Source: Tulasnella sp. 424 (lineage: Eukaryota > Basidiomycota > Agaricomycetes > Cantharellales > Tulasnellaceae). Taken from it: a stretch of DNA of 64,000 bases. This document shows positions 1 to 12,200 of the stretch, in pieces. The notes under the pieces were generated by a model. It saw only the letters and a program-made list of their open reading frames with translations. It did not search any database and was not told the origin of the DNA. A program made the translations under genes and the position numbers. Position 1 is the stretch's first letter; every line of letters starts with the position of its first letter. The stretch covers positions 58,604 through 122,603 of the forward strand of contig WSUB01000128.1 in assembly GCA_019633425.1 (NCBI GenBank), given 5' to 3'.

Positions 1-3000
1 CCTTGGTTCGGAGGAGATAGTTCCATCTAGATAGACAGACAGGAATTAACTCTCTTTGTCGTCAGTTTGGCAAGGGGGTGATACACACCGTTGAACAAAG
101 TGCCTGCAGAGGTCTCGTGCCGGCTGGCCAACAAACTGGAGTCCCACATCATGCCTGTTCGGATAAGCGCAGCCTTAGTGAGCACCACTACTCCAAAACA
201 CGGAGGATCTTCTGGTACGCACCAGGGCATTCGAGCAACCTTTGAGCGGTCATACATATCTTCATGGGGTTTGTTCAAAGTGTGGAAGTCCATTACGCGA
301 GCATTGCTGTAATCCTTGCCTGAAAACGACTCATTAGTCAATGGCGAGGTATGGAGAAAAGCTTCCGCAAAATACCTGGCCAAATCTGGTTTGACCCTTC
401 GGGACCCTCGAGATTTCCATCGTCCACCATGACGTGTTGGGGAGTATCCCATCGACCGAAGCAGAGATCCAGACCGCCCATGAAGGCAATCGCTTCGTCG
501 ATAACACACATCTTCTCGTGCTGCAAGTGCGACATCGAAGTTATGTCAGTCACAAGACGAGAAAAGGCGAAATTCTTCGACCGTACATGAGCCCAATAGA
601 AAGTACCAGTCGAGAAATGCGCCGGAGACCTCTGAACCATGATGTTCGGATGGAGGGCCATCAACTTCCGCTTAGCATAACTATATGACGGAACGGAACT
701 CGTCAGAAAATGGACGTCACTGAAGCAGTGGACAGAAGGGCTTACTTGCTATCTGTCGGCGTGGTACGATTCGAGACTTCCTTGCTACACAACGGAAATA
801 CCCTGTTGGCCCTCGTATCGCTCAGCCTCAATCCTGTCGACTCACTAGAGAATGACATAGATCTTGACACCCTGTTCAGCCTTCCGTTGCAACAGTCTGT
901 CAAGCCGGTAGTGTTCTTGGCCAGGTCGACGAAGATAGAGCTCTAGGCGCGACGGAAGCCGGGAAGAAGGGAATGGGTCAGCTTTGAGTCCCACAGAGCC
1001 GTGTTTCAATCGTCTCACCGGGGGAGAGCCACCAATCATGAATATAGATCCGCTCCTTTGCCAACATGATTGCTCGACTGAGGTTCCAAAAGTAGTCGCG
1101 CTGAATTCGTTCCCTTAAGTAAGTACTCGTTATGAGGGAGGGTCAAAAACGGGGCAACGTACCCCATCAGCCAACCATTGCGCATTGACATTCAAACGAA
1201 TCGGAGCAAAACTTCCAAATCGGTTTTCGCCCGTCCAATGCGACTGCGCAGCCATCCTCTCCATCGACGCGATGAATTGCAACATTTGTCTCTGTCGAAG
1301 AAAAAAAGAGGAGCGGGTCCCAAATCGACGAATTGAGTCTCAGAAGGGCGACTCTCAACGTCCAAGAAAAAGAACCCACCTCATTCTTCGCAACCAACTT
1401 CAACTTCCTCTGCCCATTCTTGATATAGAACGTATGCTGACTGACGTCCAACGATTGCTTCTTCTTCTTGTTTCCAGCACCAGCCACCTCTTCTTCCTCC
1501 TTGGGACCAACTTGCCGCGGGTCTTTCCCGATCGAAGGGTCGATCACAGTCTGATGATTCGTGTCGTTCGAGTTCGACGAACTGCTCGACGACACCGACT
1601 CCGCAGCGGAACTCGACCGCCTGCCAAACCTCTTCCATCGACTTCCATGGTGGTGAGGGTCGGGTATGCCGGCGGTGTTTGATCCTTGAGGGTTCGCGGT
1701 CCGATATTGGCCTTTAGAATCGGGAGAAGTCGGCGAGACGGCTTTGACATCGGCTTGAGAGGCGTTGCCGTAAATCCCCAACGTCTGCTGTTCGGGAGTT
1801 TGAGGTCGGTCTCCTGAAGGCTCTCCTGACGAGGCTGAAGTATTGACTTCCCGGCCGCCTTGGTCCGGAACGGTAAGATGCTCGGCTTTGGCTTTTGACT
1901 TCTCCTTCAGGCTGTCCATGGTCGCCTTTGCTTTATCCTCGGCTTCCTCCTTCGGTGGCTGAGCGTCTTTGTTGGATTTTCCCTTCGACATTGAAGACCT
2001 TGAGAACAGCTTGCTGATGGTCGACCTGGACTTGATGGTTTCCGTTTCCCCCTTCTCCGTCGCGCCGCCATCATGATCCTTCTCCTTCTCCTTGCCCTTT
2101 TCCCGCCTCTTGGACAGATCCCAGTCATCCCTCCTACTCTCCTCATTATCTCCACCCGCATCCTTCCCTCCACCACCGATATGAAGCATGTTCAAACCCT
2201 GTCGATACACCCTCTTGGGCCGCTCGATGCTGAAATCCGCATCGAGCATAAAGACGTCGTCGATGGTCAGCTCGGCTGGATCAGCGACCGAGACCAAGTA
2301 CGATTCTCGAACGAGCCACCAGGTTGAAGTGTGATTTCGCTTCCAAGAGGAGAAGTTGATCGGGTGGGGGCCTTTACGAGAAGAGTTCGACGATATGACC
2401 CGAAGAAGTCCGGCCTTGCCTTGGATGCCGCCACGAGAGGCGAGAGCGACCGACAGAGCGGATATTTCGAACCACCGGCAGAGACGATTGGCTTCAGGAC
2501 GGAACATCTACGTAGCGGCGATCGAGGTCGTCAGTGGAAAGCACGCATACGGCAGCGATGGATCCACACGTACGACAGCTTTAATCAGACCGATCAAATA
2601 ATTCTCCAACGCTTCTCGCTGCTGGCGAGCAAACTCTGCTCGACCAGCCGGATTGCCCTTCTCGCGAGCTTCTTTCTTCAATATGTTGAACAGCGGGATA
2701 CCTGCAAAAGAGTAAAAGACGTCTGTGAGGGTGACATGTCGAGGTAGTTGAGCAAAGGTTTCCTACCAGCACGAGGGAACTCTGGGATCTTCAGTTCGTT
2801 TCCGCCAGCGCTGGCACGGTACGCGGTGTATGAGAAGCTGTAATGGGCATGAAGGGACAAAAAGTCCTTCAGTTCTCGATAGATGACCCATCTAGCGGCG
2901 CCATCTCCATATTCGCACTATGAAAAATACGGGGATTTCCTAATTCAGTTAACATCGCCATTAAACAGCCGAAGACGAATGGGAAATCCCCGACCTCGAT

Positions 3001-4086
3001 TCGGAAAACGGCGTGAGTCCCATGCAAAGGATGCACGCTATCGCTGACGCGAATCTTGATGTGTTGAAGCAAGACGGGCACCCTCCTCCTTCCGTTCTCA
3101 TCTCTCTCGAACCACATCCTGAGGATCTGCAACGCCAAGGGCCCCGCCAACAACTCTTCATTCAAATCGACTTGGGCTGCCATTGAAGGTTGGACGACTA
3201 ATGACCGGCGCTTGCGCTTGAGGGGAGAGAAACCGCCGCCGGCGGTTGAAGACGCTCGAAGACGTTGCTTTAAGACGTTCCACCTTTGAGTCGCGGCTAC
3301 GTGGGCGGCCTCTCCATTCTCCGCATGGGAGTCTTGCGTATCTTGGCGCGAATTCTTTCGGCTCCCGATATGTGGCATAGACTGCGTCCGTGTGAGACCG
3401 AACAACTTGAGAGGGTCTGGAAGCGGCCAAAGGCTTATTGAGCCCTGACGCGATGGTGAACCGGCTCCCGAGTCTTGATGCTGCTGCGCTGCGCTGGAAC
3501 TTTCGGCGGGAGCATTTTGGGGACCTTCTTGTTCGTGAGGCTCGGGGGAAGCGGTTCTGGGACCTAATTCGCCATGTTCGGTCTGGGGAGACTCGACGCG
3601 GCCATCTTCTTGTGGCTGCTCTCCGGACTCTGATGGCGCTAAGCCTAAGGGTATCTCAACCCATCTCCTCCAAAGCCCCCCACCCTCTTCGACGGTCGGA
3701 CTCCGACTCGTACCGGTCCAACTGCCCCGTCTTGACCGTCGAGAACCTTTCCGCTCCTCCTCAGGGTCCCTGTAACTCCAGGCGCTACGGAAACCGGACT
3801 CGGTTCTGACGAACTGAGCGGCATGGGGATCGATGGCTTCAGTATAGCCTCTAGATGTCCGCTGTTTAGGGCTGTGTGGGACTGAGAGGGAGGGCGAGCG
3901 GAGAGTGCTGTTCGGTTGGCTGCGTGGTGAGTTCGGGACGGAAGCCGAGACGGATCGTTTTGGTTGAAGTCTAGGTTGCTCGGGGTTGTCATCGTTGGGA
4001 TTATGGGTATCACCGTTGGCTTCGGTCGTGTCATCTTGTTGGTGAGCGTGGTGAATGCTCTCTACGATCTGGGCGAGGTGTGGCAT
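1..4086 (-). CDS. Phospholipase D1-type (PX-PH-PLD), partial at 3' end
   Basis: A multi-exon gene that runs off the left edge. PLD1/Spo14-type enzymes hydrolyse phosphatidylcholine to phosphatidic acid and choline at membranes. The N-terminal exon is long, Ser/Pro/Arg-rich and probably disordered. It is followed by a PX domain spread over exons near 3165-2700 (motifs FRIE, then after a splice CEYGDGAARWVIYREL and SLHAHY), and a PH region in the exon near 2507-1350 (RWFEISALS, TWWLVRESYL, FYIKNGQRKLKL) that is interrupted by a long charged Ser/Lys insert. The first catalytic HKD motif is intact near 515-460 (HEKMCVIDEAIAFMGGLDL). The exon after it carries NKPHEDMYDR and, after another intron, HDVGLQFVGQPARDLCRHF. 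The second HKD lies outside the window. The open frame extends to a TTG at 4107, but the first ATG gives MPHLAQIV at 4086, so that start was chosen. Family assignment is very secure; exact exon ends are inferred. Confidence 0.93.
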
Positions 4087-5067
4087 CGAGGTGAAGTCGC
4101 GGTCCAAGTTGTAATTTGCGAAGCAAACCGCTGGACATAAGCTCGATCAGGTTCGCGTTGCCAACAGATCCATTATCAGAGCTCACGGTATTTGAGATAG
4201 TTCGGTGGCGCTAACTAATAGCAATCCTTGAGCTACAACAGGGTATTGAACCGCGGGGGGTGTAAAGCGTGTTGGACACGCAGCTACCAGTATGAGTTTT
4301 TTCTCAATCTCCGAGTGATCGATGGCACGGGAGGAAACGAACCTCCACGGGGGAAGAGGTGGTGATGAGAGGGGGTATCTGGTGGTTGCAGAGGGGGGGA
4401 GGAGGTTGCGGTTGGGTTGAGGTGCAAAGTAAAAGTAGTACGCGGGGATTTTGTGACGACGTCATGGAGAAGTCCCGATGCGCCCCCTCCCCTCGCGTGC
4501 AGCTTCATGCCGGTCCCGTGCCCAAGACTCTAGATGCCGACTACAACTGGCCCACGGCTATGATGTCAGTATTTCGGCAAATCTAATACCCAACATCTGA
4601 TAGTTAACTTCGGCAGCTGCAACCCGCGCCGGCTGCCATGCCCAGCCTTGGCACTGGAGCGCGATGCTATATCTAAGAGGAACGTGTTTAACGTTTGCAA
4701 TGACGCCGAAAGCCGCGACGAGAGATCTTGATGACGATGTTGTTGGTGGTGGTGGTAATAATAATGATAATGATAAAGTTTTCCGAGTTCAAGTTGCCTC
4801 CACCATTTGAAAAGGATCGGATTAGCTTTTCCTGAATGCACGTGATTCTCAAGCACTGCCAATTGCGAAAGGCCTCGAAATCTATGAGAATTGTAAAGTC
4901 TTGTTAGGGTGGAAGGACTCGGAGTGCATACGAGCACGGTGGCGTCGATCCCGTGGGTAGTACGCGGCCCAAACTCCGAAGCAACCAACCAACCTCTCCA
5001 CCCTCCTCAAGTTGTCTCTAGTCTGCCCACGGGAGACTACAGAAAACCTGACTCATCTCTTCTGCCA
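4087..5067. promoter_or_regulatory. Divergent intergenic region between PLD gene and F-box gene
   Basis: About 1 kb without a convincing gene, between the minus-strand phospholipase D start and the plus-strand F-box start. It must hold the promoters of both. It contains purine-rich runs near 4355-4420 and a short GGT/AAT trinucleotide tract near 4741-4775. No clear TATA box was recognised. Confidence 0.4.
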
Positions 5068-6201
5068 ATGGTTCCCCAGCTACCCACGGAGCTCAAAATC
5101 AACATAGTAAAGCATCTCGATCGAAAAACCCTGCCCTCCGTCCTTCGTGTCAGCTCAGCCTTCCACACCATCGGAGAACCCCTTCTTTATCACACCATTT
5201 TCCTCCAACCGTTCGGCGAGCCTGAGACGCGAGCTACCGAAGATGCGACCAACTGCTTACGCACCCTCGCAACAAAGGAGAGCGCCCGATCGGCCGTCCG
5301 TCGCTTCGGACTACATATCGAACCGGACCCGTTCCCCACTGTTTTCGTTATACCAGCAACGCACATCATCAACGAGTTTCTCAGAGCACTCACGGCGACC
5401 TTGTCAATGTTGTCGCACGTCCTGGAACTGGATATCTCGGGTGAGGAGTGGATTCCGAACTGGCACCAGAGCTGGCACCAAACGCGTCGCGACCCTCCCC
5501 TTCAATCCCTCCAGCACTACTCAGGGCCGCCCAGCGTACTTGAGAACATCCAGAGCCCGCACTTGGGGACTTTGAGGATCTACTCGGACGAAAGTGGCTG
5601 CGAACCCGTGTGTCGGGCGCTGTCAAGGATCTCAAAGCTCTGCGGGACGAGACTCAAAGTCCTCCGATTAGTCCGAGCCGTGCGAGATATGGATCACCAG
5701 GGTTGGAGGAGCTTGATAGCGGAGATTCCGGCACTATTCCCCAATCTCGTTACGCTGGACCTAACTCTAGAATTTGTCTTGATGGAAGTAAGTAACATCG
5801 CTACTCAGCAGCGTCAATCGTCAGCTTCGCTTTGACATATGGGGAGCTAATAATTCCTTCTTCTTCAGGGGAGGGGCTTGTCTGAGATTAGCCGGTCTAC
5901 TTCGAAAATGAAAGCTCTGCGCCTCCTGCGCGTCCCTTGGCCGTGGTGGATGCATGTTGATCATGACCAGGAGAGAAGCGTCGTCGAGGAGCTACGCGCG
6001 GAATGTCCACAGCTGCGCGCCATCTGTCTCAAACCAAACAAAGCATGGTATTTCTCTGAGCGACGTCAAGAGTGGTTGTTGGAGCAGAAAAACGACGCTG
6101 ACGGTCAGGGCTGCATTACACTCCAAGACCCGGAGGCGCATTACAATCAATACCTAGTAAACCCTTTGCGCGAGGGATTCGACCCTCCTTCTATGTACTA
6201 G
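5068..6201 (+). CDS. F-box protein with LRR-like C-terminus (F-box A)
   Basis: Two exons, 5068-5787 and 5869-6201, joined at an in-phase intron (donor GTAAGT, acceptor TTCTTCAG) give about 350 residues. The N-terminus LPTELKINIVKHLDRKTLPSVLRV is an F-box-like helix bundle, which normally binds Skp1 and brings substrates to an SCF ubiquitin ligase. The rest has Leu-spaced helices and strands (LRTL, LRIYSDE, LKVLRLVRAV, FPNLVTLDLTL) resembling degenerate leucine-rich repeats, and ends in a conserved tail NPLREGFDPPSMY. The open frame begins upstream at a GTG, and the ATG at 5068 is the only Met before the F-box. A paralog with the same intron position and C-terminal signature lies at 9521-10630, and a decayed copy near 14.6-15 kb. 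Substrate unknown. Confidence 0.82.
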
Positions 6202-6689
6202 TTTCCCTAGCCCTCCCTGGATGAGCTGAAACACACTGTCCGAGGCCTGTAGCGTATTTTTATGCCACAATTTCTTGTTCAACGCTGGACCTGCTTAGGA
6301 AACTGTTCTTGAGTTAAGAAATAGTGATACAATGTACATACGCTCGGATGTTGGGCAAAGGTTGTGGACACCCTTTGTGTCCTGGCCGGCGACAACGAAC
6401 AGTCCAGTATGATATACTTGTGCTGTTGCTATCATTCTCGGACGCGAGAAGTTAAGGCTTGAAATTAAAACGCCCAAAGGGAGTCTATTATGCCTCGCAT
6501 CAATAAGGTCTCTGCGCCCATGGCATGATTCAATAGCTTTTCGGAGTCACTTCAGAATTCCGGAATGATTGCTGCACATCATCGAAAATTCAAAAGGGGA
6601 GACCAGTGTATTTTCGTATGGTACAAGTGGCGCTTCGCAACCCTGTGCCAAGCTGAAACACAGGCGGTGGAACCGACTTCGGAACAGAT
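6202..6689. other. Gene-free convergent intergenic region
   Basis: Nearly 500 bases between the tails of F-box A (plus) and the xylanase (minus). No coding signal or clear repeat was seen. It presumably holds both 3' UTRs and polyadenylation signals. Confidence 0.4.
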
Positions 6690-7888
<1,199 letters not shown>

Positions 7889-8076
7889 TTACTCCATTTG
7901 GTGACCGAGCGCATATTTCGTTGCGCCGTCCGGCTACTTCGTGGTGGAATATATGTCACATGTCTCGCGATGCCTGGTGATTCGGGAAGGCGTTCGAGTG
8001 GCGGGTGTTACTCGGGATTTTCGTTGCCGAATACTAGGAAACCTCGGGTTCACTTTTAAGCTGTTTGCGTCACTTT

Positions 8077-8240
8077 CGCCAAGCGTGCCAAGCGTTTAGA
8101 TGCTTCCAAACCACGTTACGGCTTCAGCTCGGGGTGCGTTCGAACACCGACCCCTTTCGCACCAAGCGTGCCAAGTGTTTTATATGCTTCCAAAATACGT
8201 ATGGCTTCAGCTCGGGTGCGTTCGAACAACGACCCCATTC
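8077..8240. repeat. Two-copy direct tandem repeat, about 82 bp per unit
   Basis: Two adjacent units share CCAAGCGTGCCAAG, ATGCTTCCAAA, GGCTTCAGCTCGG and GTGCGTTCGAAC in the same order, with scattered substitutions and one-base indels. No coding role is apparent. It lies in the gene-poor stretch between the xylanase and F-box B. Confidence 0.75.
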
Positions 8241-9520
8241 GGCCCTCGCGGTCGGTGGGGTTTCCGACTCGCTCCCTTCAGCCTTTGTAACAGTTTCGCC
8301 TCCATGGAGGAATCGGACTGTCACTGGATCAGGAAATGCGCCGCAGTTTAGCTCGTCAGTCAGTGCCTTATATGCTCAAGAGTCCCGAGCTTTCCTCCAT
8401 TCTCGTTGAGGCCCTCTGACATAGGGCGCTCAAACACGATCCAGCCTTTCGACGAGAATCTTCCTGACTACCTTCGTATTCCGATCCATTTAGCTCGAGC
8501 GGTTTCTGAATAAGACGTACAGCGACGAAGATGCTACGAGTGCTGGATGCTCTTTGAAACATAGTCTACTGGCTGAGACGCGTCGACAGCGAACCTCGGT
8601 GACCTTGGCACTCATTCGCTGCGGGCTGATCACGATTCCCTGACTCCTCTCAGAGATCGCGAATTCAGGGAGTGGTGATGCAGTGCACTGTACAGTTCCG
8701 GTGTTAGCGGATGTCCCAGGCCCCGACCTTCCCCCCGCCCCGGCCGCTACTTTCACACCTTGTCCCAAGTCCCCGGCCATTTTCCCGCTCGGAGCAAGTG
8801 TCTCGGCTGGTACTCCCGCAATGTTGTAGTATTTTGTTAATATTGGGTGTCCCCTGTCCCGACCCCCATCCGGTCCGGCCAATTTTTGCGATGTCCCCCA
8901 GTTCCTAGGGGTCGCGCCGTCAGGGACACCTGTCCCCGCCGGTAAGACTTGAATTTCCTCAAGCCGAACCGCAATCTATATAGGGAACAAAGGCTCTTTC
9001 CTGGACTAAAACTGGCTGTACCTCTGGGCTGGCATGCCAAACTCCGACGAGTCCTGAGCTAGCGAGGTTTAAAGTTCCCGGCGAGGAAGATGGTCCTCAG
9101 ACAGTGCCTGCGACTACCCTCGTAGTAAATAAAAAATAAAAGGTTCATTGAACGAGGATACATGGATGTAGCCTACATTGGCATGGGGTAAAAAGGAGGA
9201 GGGAGGAGCTGGGTGACGTGGGGGTTCGAGATCTAGGCAACGCCCCAAGAAGCGAGAAGAGGAAACGGGATGATAATACCGACACTCCTGGATAGGCCGC
9301 CGATGCATAGCTTTGGTGACGAATGTGGGGCTTGTGAGGGCCATCGAGCGTGTATCCAAAAGGTATGTCCGCTATTTTCGTCAATCCTGTTTTTCTTTGT
9401 GCATTTATAAACTACCGAATTTGTTTTGCAATATAGTGTAGCTAATGCTCTGCATGTCATGGTTAAGAATTAGATTCCTTCCATCCGAAGGGGAGAGTGC
9501 TACCTCCCAATTTGAACCTA
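8241..9520. other. Gene-poor intergenic stretch with GTCCC-rich tract
   Basis: About 1.3 kb with no supportable gene. From about 8709 to 8945 the plus strand is unusually rich in short GTCCC / CCCCGNCC words spaced irregularly, as in a decayed simple repeat or a transposon edge. The remainder shows no clear structure. Confidence 0.4.
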
Positions 9521-10630
9521 CTAGTATCGTCCATAGATAAGGGATGGATATAAAAATCCCTCGCGGTGTGGATCTTCGAGATATTTTCGCCAGTATGCCT
9601 CCTCCGAGCATCGTTCGTCAAACTGATACATGTCTTCAGGTGGGCCCACCCAGGTCCATGATCCCTCGCAGAACCTCCACGGATCATCACTCACAACAAT
9701 GGCTCGAAGCTGGGGGCAACCAGCGTGAAGGTGCTTGACATAGAGCTCTTGGCTCGGAATTGGCACTCCCCCCCCAACTTGAGACTCGGAGTAAGCGCAG
9801 ATTCGGCAGTCTCGCAATGTCTGGGATAAGCTTGTCCAAGATTGCCTGCGCAGGGAATTACGGATCCATTGAGAAAAACTAATGCCATGGGAGGCACCTT
9901 AATAAATAACACTCACGAAAGATACTGCATGCCCTGATTCCAAGCTCAGATGACGGAGATTGGGGAAAAGCGAAGGGATCTCCACGAGCACTCCCTCCCA
10001 CCCCCAAGGATCTGAATGGCCATCCAGCCCCTCCAATAGGACGTCCAATACTCTCAGGGTCTGGCCACTCAATCGAGCAGCGGCCGAGTACGCACGTGTG
10101 ATAGGGCTGATACTGCTTTCTGTTGAACGGAGGTGCAAAGTCTTCAGAGCTATGCTCTGGATATCATCCAGGATCTCCGGCGGTCCATAATAATGCTGCA
10201 GGTTCGGAAATCGGCAGCCCCGGGGAAGTTTTTCAATGGTATCTTCAGCGGTGTTCCCCCATTTAGAAATCTCCAGGTTCACGAGGTTTAAAACCTTCGG
10301 GAGAGCAGTCCTGAAGGCCTCGAAGAACTCCTCCGCTCCAACGGCTGACTCGGAGTGGCGGACGTAGGGGCGCCAGTCAAACAAGTCCAATCCTATGGAA
10401 TGCACAGCTGCAGCCGCGGTAGGCCTTCTAATAACAGTATTGAGACATTGTGTAGCGGTTCCTAATAGCTGTGACTCGGAAGGGAAGGGTTTTAGGATTA
10501 TCGTGCGGTACAAAAGAGGCTCCCCGATGTCGTGAAATGTTGAGTTCACGCGAAGGACGGCCGGAAGTGATTTTGCGTCAACGTGCTGTATTATCTGTAT
10601 CTTGAGCTCGTTTGGTAGTTGGTGCGTCAT
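9521..10630 (-). CDS. F-box protein paralog with probable frameshift (F-box B)
   Basis: Paralog of F-box A. Exon 1 (10630-9917) begins MTHQLPNELKIQIIQHVDAKSLPAVLRV, the F-box-like segment, and continues with Leu-rich repeats (LVNLEISKW, LKTLHLRS, LRVLDVLLEG, FPNLRHLSLES). The donor GTGAGT follows at the same relative place as in F-box A. A good acceptor (TGCGCAG) opens exon 2 near 9849 as AILDKLIPDIARLPNLRLLRV, but that frame fails after a run of eight C on the plus strand (9768-9775). The homologous tail (IPSQELYVKHLHAGCPQLRAI ... DPHREGFLYPSL) lies in the next frame to the stop at 9521. Removing one base from the run would restore the family pattern. This is either a homopolymer sequencing error or a young pseudogene. 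The start was moved from an upstream TTG to the ATG at 10630. Confidence 0.75.
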
Positions 10631-10859
10631 TGAGAGGATGGGAAGAAATGGGGGTGGATGATGAACTGGTTGGGACAAGTCAGTCGGCAACCGGTAACTC
10701 CCGGCCGAAGCAGTTCTCAGCTCCTAACCTATTGACCATATGGAGACCGACGTCATTCGATGCGGCCTTTCACGAAATATCGATCGAATTGGATGGCACC
10801 TACATTACGAAACTTACGGTGTTTCAAGATTTACTAGGTGTCTGAGGATTCGCCTCCGG
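10631..10859. other. Short intergenic region upstream of F-box B
   Basis: Upstream flank of the minus-strand F-box B start. No coding evidence was seen. Confidence 0.3.
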
Positions 10860-11195
10860 GAGTTTGCCGGAGATGGGCAACTGGATCTCCAACGAGGCAT
10901 GCCAACGGACGAATCACTGTTCGAGCAAGTCAAGAAAGTGGCGCGCCAAGCTCACTGGCTTCGTGGAAGACTTTGAAAACGGGGATACCTGTACGGTGTT
11001 TCCGTTCGAGACAAATGGGAACGTTAGGGGCCTTTTGGCCTTGGGAACATGGGAGATTCCTGAATGTGTTCACTTGGTTGGTACAGATCTATCGCATGGC
11101 AGTTCCAAAATGCCCAATTTTGCCACTGTAGATTATGGGAACGTTACGAGGTCTCCAATAGCTTCACAAGCAGCGACCCCCCATATGTCATAAGA
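10860..11195 (+). pseudogene. Relic of kinase-TPR family, apparently rearranged
   Basis: The plus-strand translation near 10940-11080 (KLTGFVEDFENG ... ETNGNV ... GTWEIPECVHLV) matches the kinase N-lobe of K1 (KLVGFVEDLKNG, EPNGNVSEFL, GEWEIPERISLV). It includes the splice-donor-like GTTGGT after HL. No Gly-loop, catalytic loop or DFG follows. On the opposite strand near 11190-11130 the bases read YDIWGVAACEAIG, which resembles the family's SDIWAAGWICWEV helix F. The two parts therefore appear to lie in opposite orientations. This is a non-functional fragment; the inversion is inferred from short matches only. Confidence 0.55.
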
Positions 11196-11254
11196 CCTTA
11201 AGTCGGTAAGTTCGGTTCAGGCCTCGAGCAGAAAGACTCTGATCGTCTAGCAGC

Positions 11255-11726
11255 TTAATACAGAGGTGAATAGTTCCTACGGCGGGCACGTAACATATGA
11301 GGATCGTCACGAATAGGGTCGTCCAAAAGGCCGATGGATTCCCGTCGATTACGTTGGCACAAAATCCGGCAGACTAGGAGAAGCTTAGTCCTCTTTTCGT
11401 GGTAGCGTTTTAGGGGTAATGCCATGGAGAGAACAATTGATAGGACTTTCACAGACAGGCGGTGGAGAGGTAGAAGGTCGTTTTGACGAGACTTTAGAGC
11501 TGCTATCTGGTGGTGGACCTCGGTAAGAATCATTTTCCTGGCTACAGTCTCTCCCTCGAGAGGATCGCGAGATGGCTGACCCTCGGGAACGCTATTGAAA
11601 TTTCAGTCAACAGTAACATTTGTTCAGATGTGAAACAGATGTAAGCAATGATTGGAGACTGTTCACTATAGGGGCTGAAAGTGCCTCGACCGTGTCCTTG
11701 AGACGTTCCTTCATGACTGCGTTCAT
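11255..11726 (-). pseudogene. Truncated copy of the coiled-coil/F-box family
   Basis: On the minus strand an ATG at 11726 begins the family N-terminus (MNAVMKERLKDTVEALSAPIVNSL). After an intron-like break comes a stretch matching the family coiled coil and F-box (IAALKSRQNDLLPLHRLSVKVLSIVLSMALPL, then EKRTKLLLVCR). The frame is lost just after LLLVCR, where the family has AWSSIID. The rest of the roughly 590-residue protein is missing. It sits next to the intact family member at 12201-14102 on the same strand. Confidence 0.8.
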
Positions 11727-12200
11727 CTCCTGTATTTTCCAATGTGTATGACTAGGGTTACCCTTCAACTATTGAAAATCAATCCTTGATCGGTTTTATG
11801 CATCAGGAAAGCTTGGTCACGGTTCTGGAGTGATGTCCCCGGTGGTCGGGAGAGGGAGTGGTGTCGTGAGCATTGATACGCTGTGACCTGTTCTGCGAGC
11901 CCGTGGCCTAGGCACATTTCCTCACCGAAAAAGCTAAGCCACAAACAGGAGGAAAGCTTTGGAAATCCGGGGAAGCATAAGAACCAAAGGCTAAATATAA
12001 ACTAAGTATCAGGAGTTGGGAGACGATGAGACAATCGATCCACTGAACCCGCGTAAAACCCGCTTTAACGCCGATGTAATCGACTGGAATTGCGTATTCA
12101 TTAGAGATAAAAGACATTCTGATAGAGAATCTCGGGAGGCAATCCTTCTACCCATTCTTTTCAAGACGCGTCACAAATGCGCTCAAACCCTGGAGGCCGT

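Noticed and set aside
4087..4107. Longer N-terminus of the phospholipase D from position 4107
   Set aside because: That codon is TTG; the first in-frame ATG is at 4086.
4909..5067. N-terminal extension of F-box A from 4909
   Set aside because: It begins at GTG and contains no ATG before 5068.
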